From the NCBI RefSeq assembly GCF_003313245.1, contig NZ_QJSD01000006.1, positions 62,001 to 126,000 of the forward strand: DNA of 64,000 nucleotides, in the 5' to 3' direction. The stretch comes from Primorskyibacter marinus. GTDB taxonomy: Bacteria > Pseudomonadota > Alphaproteobacteria > Rhodobacterales > Rhodobacteraceae. This document shows, one piece after another, positions 48,245-55,416 of this stretch. The first letter of the stretch is position 1. The number at the start of each line of letters is the position of its first letter. Below the pieces are notes generated by a model. The model saw only the letters and a list, made by a program, of their open reading frames with translations. It did not search any database and was not told where the DNA came from. A program made the translations under genes and the position numbers.

Positions 48245-48567
48245 GTGTTCGTTCCTCCTCCTTAATTCCAGACCTGCGCTCTGGCGTGATTTTCAGTCTG
48301 ACCCGACAGCTTGCCATCGACCCTGCTTTTTCAGCCGCAGCTGAGAAACTCGTTTCGAGCGATTGCGGAATGGCTCGGCAGCCTGCGGCTGCGCCGACAA
48401 ATTCGCCACAACCAATCCTTGGGATTGATCTCAATTTCTGTGCGCGCGACGCCTTGCACGGCTGTTTCGGACGCATCTTGCGCGTGGCATCCGGACTTCG
48501 GTGCAGGCAAGCGCCGCCTGTCTTTCGTCTCTCTGTCTATCTTGGGCTGCGCCGCCCTCAGCCCGGC
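48245..48567. promoter_or_regulatory. Leader region of the permease gene with a hairpin near its ribosome site
   Basis: 323 nt between the converging-downstream end of the GAPDH gene and the permease start. On the leftward strand a CCAGA/TCTGG hairpin (48268-48284) sits 5 nt upstream of AGGAGGAGG, so pairing could gate initiation. AGCCGCAG at 48333 and CTGCGGCT at 48383 form a further long-loop repeat. A purine riboswitch is possible but not recognised. Confidence 0.35.
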
Positions 48568-49557
48568 CTATTCCGACCGAGACGCGAGCCTGCGTGCCAT
48601 ATCGATCATCCGCGCGGAAAAGCCCCATTCATTATCGTACCAACCAAAGAGCCGCAGTTGATGTTCGCCCGTGGCCATCGTTTCGGGGAGCGCCAGTATC
48701 AGCGATTCCGGACGGGCGCGGAGGTCACGGGACACGCACGCATCGTCCGTCGCTCCGATCATGCGGCTTTCATTGGCGATCTTTTTCAGGGTCTCGGTCG
48801 CCGACGCGGCTGCCGGGGATGAAAGCTGAATGGTCGCGTCGATCGCCGATACGCTCAGACACGGGACCCGCACGGCGGCAATACTGGTGCGGCCACCGAT
48901 ACCGGGCAGGATCTGCGTCAGCTCTTTCGCGGCGCTTGTCGTCGTCGGCACCATGGATTCAGCCCCCGCCCGACTGCGCGCCAGACCGGCACGGGGCGTG
49001 TCGACCATCGGCTGACTGGCAGTGTAGCAATGGATCGTCGTGACATGCGCCTGTTCAATTCCCAGTTTCGCATCAATCGCGCGCAGCAACGGCGCAATGG
49101 CATTTGTCGTGCACGAAGAGTTCGAGATGATCTTCGAACGTCCAAGCGTCTCGTCGTTGGCACCCAGGACAATCGTCGCATCCGAATGATCGGAAGGCCC
49201 TGAAATCAGCACCGCCCTGGCACCCGCCCGCAGGCCACGGTCGGCCATGTCCCGCGATGTGATGCGGCCCGTACATTCCAGAACCACGTCGACATCCGAC
49301 AAATCGCACGCCCCAATATCGGCCGAGGTCGAAAACGCGATGCGGGCCTGCCCGACCCTCAATGCACCCTCTTCCTCCTCGACGGTGTAGGGAAGCGGCC
49401 CGAACGTGCTGTCGTATTTCAGCAGGTAAGCACAGGTCTCAAGCGGCGCTATGTCGTTGATCAGTGCAACCTCGATATCTGCATGGTCGGGGTCGGTCAT
49501 AATCTGGCGCAGAATCGTGCGCCCTATTCGTCCAAAGCCATTAATGACGATCCGCAT
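48568..49557 (-). CDS. Glyceraldehyde-3-phosphate dehydrogenase paralogue
   Basis: 329 aa, slightly short. NAD-binding GFGRIGRT, Asp35 of the NAD-type INDIA motif, nucleophile Cys149 (SNSSCTTN), His176 (TTIHCYT) and GWYDNEWGFS are all kept. The segment after His176, CYTASQPMVDTPRAGLARSRAGAE, differs from the housekeeping GAPDH wording (SYTGDQ...), so this looks like a specialised paralogue, perhaps gluconeogenic or acting on another phospho-aldehyde. It lies at the end of the bhc gene run, 3 nt after a small gene, consistent with co-expression during growth on C2 compounds. Confidence 0.85.
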   Translation of the reverse strand: MRIVINGFGRIGRTILRQIMTDPDHADIEVALINDIAPLETCAYLLKYDSTFGPLPYTVEEEEGALRVGQARIAFSTSADIGACDLSDVDVVLECTGRITSRDMADRGLRAGARAVLISGPSDHSDATIVLGANDETLGRSKIISNSSCTTNAIAPLLRAIDAKLGIEQAHVTTIHCYTASQPMVDTPRAGLARSRAGAESMVPTTTSAAKELTQILPGIGGRTSIAAVRVPCLSVSAIDATIQLSSPAAASATETLKKIANESRMIGATDDACVSRDLRARPESLILALPETMATGEHQLRLFGWYDNEWGFSARMIDMARRLASRSE

Positions 49558-49560
49558 GTT

Positions 49561-49908
49561 CTACTCCGCTGGTTTCACACGATTGGCGTGCTGTTTGTCC
49601 ACGACATAATTGAAAACCTGCGCCTTGGTCACTGCAAGGGCGTCACCCTTTCCGAACGGATTTTCTTTTGCCTTTGAGATGATCATCGAAAGGCGCTTCA
49701 GCCAGATCTCACCCTCCTTTTCCGATGCCAACCAGCGTGGCGGCTTCTGCACATTCCAGAGTTGCGCGACGTTTTTATCGGCTTTTGGTAGTGTCACCCG
49801 GTTGCCGGGCGCTGCATTTTTCAACCTGGCGAAAGCCATTACCTCCTGTATCCGCAGTTGCGGTTGGTCGCCGTCAGCACATCCGGACCGAAGGCGACCG
49901 ACCTGCAT
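49561..49908 (-). CDS. Small conserved-looking protein between bhcD and the GAPDH gene
   Basis: 115 aa from an ATG that shares one base with the bhcD stop (TGATG), implying coupled translation; an internal ATG at 49839 (MAFARLKN) lies directly behind AGGAGGT but at a spacing too short to be usual. Basic and Trp-containing (NVAQLWNVQKPPRWLASEKEGEIWLKRL), no membrane segment. I do not recognise the family. Its place between bhcD and GAPDH suggests a role tied to glyoxylate growth. Confidence 0.55.
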   Translation of the reverse strand: MQVGRLRSGCADGDQPQLRIQEVMAFARLKNAAPGNRVTLPKADKNVAQLWNVQKPPRWLASEKEGEIWLKRLSMIISKAKENPFGKGDALAVTKAQVFNYVVDKQHANRVKPAE

Positions 49909-50873
49909 CAAAAATCAACCTCTATGGCGACACCGTTCTTCACGGCCAGTTCGACGACGCTGGCCGCGACGGCCAGATCCTGCAAACCGACGCCTGTGCC
50001 GTCGAACAGCGTGATCTCGTCATCCGATGTCCGGCCTTCATGGGTGCCGTTGATGACTTCGCCGATCTGAACGATGTTTTCCGGCCGGATCATGTGGTTA
50101 TAGATCGCGTGTTGCGCCTCACCGATGGTGACGGATTGCGCGACCTCGTCGGTAAAGACGGTGGCCTTGCCAAGCAGCGCGACCTCGACTTCCTGCTTGC
50201 CCTTGGTGTCGGTGCCCATGCAGGCAATATGCGTGCCCGGCGAAATGTGCTTGGCCATGACGGTCGGCTCGAATGTCGAAGTGATCGAAATCACCACGTC
50301 GGCCTCGACCATGCCGTCAAGCTCGACCGCCTCGAAGGGAACACCCGCTTCGTTCGCGACCTTTTCGATGTTGGGCAGCATTTCAGGATGATAGTTCCAG
50401 CCGATGACCTTTTCGAAGGGACGCTGCTCAAGTGCTGCGCGCAATTGGAATGTTGCTTGATGACCGGCACCGACCATGCCCATCACCTTGGCATCCTTGC
50501 GGGCCAAGTGCTTGATGGATACCGACGACGCCGCCGCCGTGCGCAACGCTGTCAGCAGATTGCCACCCACCATCGCCTTGACCATGCCGGTGTCCGGATC
50601 GAACAGGAAAATTGTGGACTGGTGGTTGATCACCCCGTGCTTTTCAAGGTTGTTGGGCCAATACCCCCCGGCTTTCAGGCCAAGCGTCATCCCCTGTTTG
50701 TCGAACCCGCCCTTGAAGCCATAAAGCGCGTCTTCGTGACCAATCGCTTCGCGAATGACTGGGAAGTTATAGGCGTTTTTTGACGCCATGGCAGCAAAGA
50801 CACTTTCTACAGCATCAAATGCGGCAGAGCGGGTCATCAGATTGGCAATTTCGCGTTCGGGAACGATCAGCAT
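49908..50873 (-). CDS. bhcD: Iminosuccinate reductase BhcD
   Basis: 321 aa from the ATG at 50873, preceded by AGAAGG; a longer frame upstream is less likely. Ornithine cyclodeaminase/mu-crystallin fold with the Rossmann motif VGAGHQA (134-140) and ISITSTFEP. In the beta-hydroxyaspartate cycle BhcD reduces iminosuccinate to L-aspartate with NADH, regenerating the amino donor for BhcA. Assignment comes from family plus position after bhcC-B-A in the order known from Paracoccus. Its stop overlaps the next small gene. Confidence 0.93.
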   Translation of the reverse strand: MLIVPEREIANLMTRSAAFDAVESVFAAMASKNAYNFPVIREAIGHEDALYGFKGGFDKQGMTLGLKAGGYWPNNLEKHGVINHQSTIFLFDPDTGMVKAMVGGNLLTALRTAAASSVSIKHLARKDAKVMGMVGAGHQATFQLRAALEQRPFEKVIGWNYHPEMLPNIEKVANEAGVPFEAVELDGMVEADVVISITSTFEPTVMAKHISPGTHIACMGTDTKGKQEVEVALLGKATVFTDEVAQSVTIGEAQHAIYNHMIRPENIVQIGEVINGTHEGRTSDDEITLFDGTGVGLQDLAVAASVVELAVKNGVAIEVDF

Positions 50874-50981
50874 CGTGTCACATCCTTCTGGGTTCATGCG
50901 TCCACGCGCACCGACATGTGCAGCGCACGCAGACGTTTTTTGTGGCATACGGCCACAAGAATCGTGGCCGAGATGGTGCGA

Positions 50982-52148
50982 TCAGTAGGCTTTGCCGCGT
51001 GCGGAAACGGGCCAGACGGTCTCGACCTTGCCGTTGCGCACGCCGACATACCAGTCGTGCACATTGGCGGTCGGGTCGCAATGTCCGGGGACAAGCTTCA
51101 GCTTGTCATTGACCTTGAGCACGCCCTTGGGGTCGGCAACAACACCGTGCTCGTCCGAACATTTGACATATTCCACATCGTCACGGCCGTAGATGAACGG
51201 CAGGCCGCTATCCATCGACTGCGCCTTGAGCCCAGCATCCACGATCGCCTTGTCATCCTTGGCGTGGCTCATCACGCTTGTCAGGATGAAGAACGCATTC
51301 TTCCATTCGCCGTCATCGATGCGCTTGCCGTCCTTGTCCAGAATACGACCGTAATCCGCGTCCATGAACGCGTATGACCCGCACTGAAGCTCGTTATAGA
51401 CGCCCGAATTGCTCTCGAAATAGTAAGAACCAGTGCCGCCGCCGGAAATCAGGTCACACTCGATACCCTCGGCCTTCAGGCCTTCGACAGCGTCCTTGAC
51501 CTGCGCAATGGCCACGTCGAGTTTCTTCTGACGATCCTCGAAGCTGTCCATGTGCTGCATCGCACCCTGATAGGCCTGGATGCCGCGGAATGTCAGGTTC
51601 TTGGCATCGCGCACCGCCTTGCCGATTTCGACGACGGCTTCGGTTGTTGTCACGCCGCAGCGACCCGCGCCGCAATCGATCTCGATAAAGACACCAAGAT
51701 CGGTGCCGTGCTTCTGCGCGGCTTCGGACAGATCCGCGATGTTGGCAACATCATCGACGCATACGATGATTTCGCCGCCGCTGATTTTGGGCAATTGCGC
51801 CAAGCGGTCGATCTTCTTCGGGTCGCGCACTTGGTTGGACACCAGAATTTCCTTGATGCCGGCGCGTGCGAACACCTCGGCCTCGGACACTTTCTGGCAG
51901 CAGACACCAACCGCGCCGCCCAGTTCCATCTGCAACTTCAGCACATCGACGGATTTGTGCATCTTGCCGTGCGCGCGGTGGCGCATGCCGTGTGCCTTGG
52001 CGTAATCGCCCATCTTCTTGATGTTGTGTTCCAGCGCGTCCAGATCGAGGATCAGGCAAGGCGTCTGAATATCCTTTTCATCCATACCGGGGACGGCGGG
52101 GATGTCGAAACCGACTTCGTAATCGTCAAATTTGGCAGGTGCGTTCAT
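50982..52148 (-). CDS. bhcC: beta-Hydroxyaspartate aldolase BhcC
   Basis: 388 aa from ATG 52148 with GGAG ahead; the upstream extension is rejected. D-threonine aldolase-like PLP alanine-racemase fold: Schiff-base Lys62 in RAHGKMHK, and metal ligands His357 and Asp359 in PGHCDPTANVHDWYVGV. It joins glycine and glyoxylate into erythro-beta-hydroxyaspartate. It lies between bhcB and bhcD, 22 nt downstream of bhcB. Confidence 0.95.
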   Translation of the reverse strand: MNAPAKFDDYEVGFDIPAVPGMDEKDIQTPCLILDLDALEHNIKKMGDYAKAHGMRHRAHGKMHKSVDVLKLQMELGGAVGVCCQKVSEAEVFARAGIKEILVSNQVRDPKKIDRLAQLPKISGGEIIVCVDDVANIADLSEAAQKHGTDLGVFIEIDCGAGRCGVTTTEAVVEIGKAVRDAKNLTFRGIQAYQGAMQHMDSFEDRQKKLDVAIAQVKDAVEGLKAEGIECDLISGGGTGSYYFESNSGVYNELQCGSYAFMDADYGRILDKDGKRIDDGEWKNAFFILTSVMSHAKDDKAIVDAGLKAQSMDSGLPFIYGRDDVEYVKCSDEHGVVADPKGVLKVNDKLKLVPGHCDPTANVHDWYVGVRNGKVETVWPVSARGKAY

Positions 52149-52170
52149 TGTCTCTGCTCCCTTAGCGTGT

Positions 52171-53133
52171 TCATTTAAGCCACGGCAGCTTGTCGAGATC
52201 GACATTGCCGCCTGTGATGATGATGCCGACGCGCTTTCCAGCGAACCGGTCCTTGTTCTTGAGGATCGTGGCCAACGGCACGGAAGAACTGGCCTCCATG
52301 ACGATGCGCAGATGCTTCCATGTCAGCTTCATCGCGTCGATGATTTCCTGTTCGGATGCCGTCAGAATATCGGTCACATGGTTGGACACGAAATGCCAGG
52401 TCAGGTCTTTCAGCGGCACCAGAAGCCCGTCGGCGATGGTCTTGGGCGCATCGTCGGCGATGATGTGCCCGGCCTTGAAGCTGCGATAGGCATCGTCCGC
52501 CTGTTCTGGCTCTGCGGCGATGATCTGCGTCTCGGGTGCCTGATGTGACAAGGTCAGACAGGTGCCCGAAATCATGCCGCCACCACCGATCGGTGCCACA
52601 ACCATATCCAGACCGCCGGTCTGTTCCATGAACTCACGCGCACAGGTGCCCTGCCCCGCGATCACCCGTGGGTCATTATAGGGATGCACGAAATCACCGC
52701 CGGTTTCCGCCTGCACCTTGGCAAACGTCTCTTCCCGAGAAGAGGTCGAGGGATCGCATTCCGTGATGTTGCCGCCATAGCGACGCACGGTATCCTTCTT
52801 GGCCTGCGGCGCAGTGCGCGGCATGACGACATTGCAGGGAATCCCCCGCTTCATCGCGGCGTAGCTGAGGCACGAGGCATGGTTGCCCGACGAATGCGTG
52901 GCGACACCCTTTTTCGCCTGCTCCTCGTCCAGTCCGAACACCGCATTGCTGGCACCGCGCACCTTGAAAGCGCCCGGTTCCTGAAAGTTCTCGCATTTGA
53001 AGAACAACTCTGCCCCGGTCAGCTCGTTCAGATAGGCCGAGGTCCGCACCGGGGTCTCGCGGATATAGGGCTTGATGCGCTCATGCGCATCAAGCATGTC
53101 CTGATAGGTGGGGATATACATCTCACCAGACAT
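52171..53133 (-). CDS. bhcB: beta-Hydroxyaspartate dehydratase BhcB
   Basis: 320 aa, fold-type II PLP enzyme of the serine/threonine dehydratase-serine racemase group. PLP Lys57 in PGAFKVRGA, SSGNHA substrate loop and the GGGGM phosphate loop (APIGGGGMISG) are intact. It converts beta-hydroxyaspartate to iminosuccinate, the substrate of BhcD. Its start overlaps the bhcA stop by one base (TAATG/TGATG type), indicating coupling. Confidence 0.95.
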   Translation of the reverse strand: MSGEMYIPTYQDMLDAHERIKPYIRETPVRTSAYLNELTGAELFFKCENFQEPGAFKVRGASNAVFGLDEEQAKKGVATHSSGNHASCLSYAAMKRGIPCNVVMPRTAPQAKKDTVRRYGGNITECDPSTSSREETFAKVQAETGGDFVHPYNDPRVIAGQGTCAREFMEQTGGLDMVVAPIGGGGMISGTCLTLSHQAPETQIIAAEPEQADDAYRSFKAGHIIADDAPKTIADGLLVPLKDLTWHFVSNHVTDILTASEQEIIDAMKLTWKHLRIVMEASSSVPLATILKNKDRFAGKRVGIIITGGNVDLDKLPWLK

Positions 53134-54323
53134 TATGCCGCCGCCTTGCTGCCGTTTTTCAGGTCGCGGCGGTAGTATTCCTGTGCGGCCGCAACACCCG
53201 AGCCAAGCTTCACATCCAGCCCCAGATCAACCATCACCATTTCCGCGACACCAAGACCCGACAGCATCATCGCATCGGTCAGGCTGCCCAGGTGGCCGAT
53301 GCGGAAAACCTTGCCGGCAACTTCGCCCAGACCAACACCAAACGCCATCCCGTAGTCGTTTGCAGCGACAGTCACGATGTCCGTGGCGTTGAACCCTTCG
53401 GGCGTGCGGATGGCCGAAACAGTGTCGGAATACACATCGGGCGAGGCCGCGCACAGGTCCAGCCCCCACGCACCGATGGCCTTGCGGACACCTTCGGCAA
53501 TGCGGTGATGGCGCGCGAACACGTTTTCGATGCCTTCATCCAGCAGCATGTCGAGCGACAGTTTCAGACCGTTCATCAACCCGACAGGCGGGGTGTAGGG
53601 GAACGCGTTATTGTCATACCCCTTCTGCATGTCATTGATGTCGAAGAACGTGCGCGGCAATGTGGCGGATTTGTTTGCTTGCACGGCCTTTTCCGAGAAG
53701 CCGACAATCGCCAGGCCAGCGGGCAGCATGAAGCCTTTTTGGCTGCCTGTCACGGCGACATCGACACCCCATTCGTCAAACCGAAAATCCATGGAGGCGA
53801 TTGAACTGACCCCATCGACAAACAGCATTGCAGGGTGGCCCGCAGCGTCCAGTGCCTTGCGCACGGCGGCAATATCGGACTTCACGCCCGTGGCGGTTTC
53901 GTTATGCGTGGCCAGAACGACCTTGATCTCGTGCGATTTGTCAGCCTTCAGGATCTCTTCGTACTTGTCAGCGGGCAGACCTGCGCCCCATGGTGTCTCG
54001 ACCACATGCACATCCAGATCATGGCGTTGGCACATGTCGATCCAACGGTGGCTGAACATACCATTGCGCGCCGCCAGCACCTTGTCGCCCTTGTTAAGCG
54101 TGTTGCTGAGCGCTGTTTCCCAACCGCCGGTTCCGGTCGACGGAAAGATGTAGATCTTGGCGCTGTCGGATTTCAGGACCTTCCGGACACCATCCAGACA
54201 CGGATGCAGGATCTTGCCAAACGTTGGCGACCGGTGGTCAATCGTCGGCATATAGCACGCCTGGCGAACCGCTTCGGGCATGTTTGTAGGGCCGGGAATG
54301 AATACTGGGTTCTGGAAGCTCAT
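53133..54323 (-). CDS. bhcA: Aspartate-glyoxylate aminotransferase BhcA
   Basis: 396 aa, fold-type I, class V aminotransferase with the alanine-glyoxylate type signature: PGPTNMPEAV, STGTGGWE and PLP Lys196 in VTGSQKGFML. BhcA transfers the amino group of aspartate to glyoxylate, giving glycine and oxaloacetate, the first and last steps of the beta-hydroxyaspartate cycle. AAGGAGA precedes the start. First structural gene, divergent from bhcR. Confidence 0.96.
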   Translation of the reverse strand: MSFQNPVFIPGPTNMPEAVRQACYMPTIDHRSPTFGKILHPCLDGVRKVLKSDSAKIYIFPSTGTGGWETALSNTLNKGDKVLAARNGMFSHRWIDMCQRHDLDVHVVETPWGAGLPADKYEEILKADKSHEIKVVLATHNETATGVKSDIAAVRKALDAAGHPAMLFVDGVSSIASMDFRFDEWGVDVAVTGSQKGFMLPAGLAIVGFSEKAVQANKSATLPRTFFDINDMQKGYDNNAFPYTPPVGLMNGLKLSLDMLLDEGIENVFARHHRIAEGVRKAIGAWGLDLCAASPDVYSDTVSAIRTPEGFNATDIVTVAANDYGMAFGVGLGEVAGKVFRIGHLGSLTDAMMLSGLGVAEMVMVDLGLDVKLGSGVAAAQEYYRRDLKNGSKAAA

Positions 54324-54489
54324 GATCGTCTCCTTCTGAGGCTGAATTCAACATATCGCGCCCCCATGCAGGACGAAACTTTTTTGAAAAGTCATTTCAT
54401 TTCTACAATAGTTAAAATAATTATTCCTTGTCAGATGGTTACTTTTTTCATATCATAAAATTATCTTTCATTTTAAAAGAACTCATCTT
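54324..54489. promoter_or_regulatory. AT-rich bhcA-bhcR divergent control region with TTTCAT repeats
   Basis: 166 nt, strikingly AT-rich for this genome. TTTCAT occurs at 54395, 54446 and 54466, the last two 20 bp apart (two helix turns), candidate binding sites for the IclR-type BhcR. Operator assignment is a guess. Confidence 0.5.
54428..54456 (+). promoter_or_regulatory. Putative sigma70-type promoter of bhcR
   Basis: TTGTCA and TATCAT are separated by exactly 17 nt and lie 34 nt before the bhcR ATG. A TTTCAT repeat overlaps the -10 box, consistent with autoregulation. Confidence 0.6.
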
Positions 54490-55332
54490 ATGAAATTACA
54501 GAAGAATGACGTGCATCCATCCAGAAAGACCCGTGGACGCCCGCGTGATTGGAATGACAAGACGGCGCAAAACACCATCAAGTCGCTGGACAGGGCCATG
54601 GAAGTCTTCGAGTTTCTGAGCGAAGCACAAGGCAAGACCTTGTCAGCCCTGGCAAGCGATCTCGAGCAGTCTCCGGCGACGGTCTATCGCATTCTGGTAA
54701 CGCTTGAGGTCCGGGGGCTGGTAGAGTTTGATCAGGCCGATCAGGTCTGGCACATCGGACCGCGCGCCTTTTTGATCGGTGCGCGCTTCTTGAAGCGGAC
54801 CAGCCTTGTTGATCGGGCCAGACCCCTTCTGCGCCAACTGATGGAGGCGACTGGCGAAACGGCCAATCTGGGTATCGAACAAAACGGCAATGTGCTTTTT
54901 GTCAGTCAGGTAGAGACGAACGCAAGCATTCGCGCGTTTTTTCCGCCCGGCACGCTGTCGCGTCTGCACGCATCCGGCATCGGCAAAGCCCTGCTGTCCC
55001 AGATGGACGATCATCGGATCAACAGATTTCTGGACCGCGGCCCGCTTGAGAAATTTACCGAATATACACTGACAGAGCGTTCCGCCTTGATTGCGGACCT
55101 CGCAACCACACGGGCGCGCGGCTACGCCATTGACGGCGAGGAACGCAATCTTGGTATGCGCTGCATCGCGGCCCCGGTGTTCGACATCCATGACGAAGCA
55201 ATCGCCGGCATTTCGGTCTCTGGCCCCACGACACGGGTCACGCCGGAAGAGATTGAACGGTTAAGTGTCGCAGTGCTGACCGCATCGCACAAACTGACGG
55301 CTGCCATAGGCGGTGCCACGCCAGACCACTGA
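54490..55332 (+). CDS. bhcR: IclR-family regulator of the beta-hydroxyaspartate cycle, BhcR
   Basis: 280 aa. N-terminal winged HTH (SLDRAMEVFEFLSEAQGKTLSALASDLEQSPATVYRIL, about 32-70) and C-terminal GAF-like ligand domain with HASGIGKALL and GMRCIAAPVFD. In Paracoccus the equivalent regulator binds the bhc promoter and senses glyoxylate. Divergence from bhcA supports the same role here. A Lys/Arg-rich tail of about 25 residues precedes the HTH. Confidence 0.92.
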   Translation: MKLQKNDVHPSRKTRGRPRDWNDKTAQNTIKSLDRAMEVFEFLSEAQGKTLSALASDLEQSPATVYRILVTLEVRGLVEFDQADQVWHIGPRAFLIGARFLKRTSLVDRARPLLRQLMEATGETANLGIEQNGNVLFVSQVETNASIRAFFPPGTLSRLHASGIGKALLSQMDDHRINRFLDRGPLEKFTEYTLTERSALIADLATTRARGYAIDGEERNLGMRCIAAPVFDIHDEAIAGISVSGPTTRVTPEEIERLSVAVLTASHKLTAAIGGATPDH

Positions 55333-55416
55333 AATCGCAAAGCATTGTTCGGCTTTGCAAAGTTTGTGTAAGCTCGCAGAAGAATCGTGCAACTTCTGTC
55401 CTGCCGAAAGATATAC

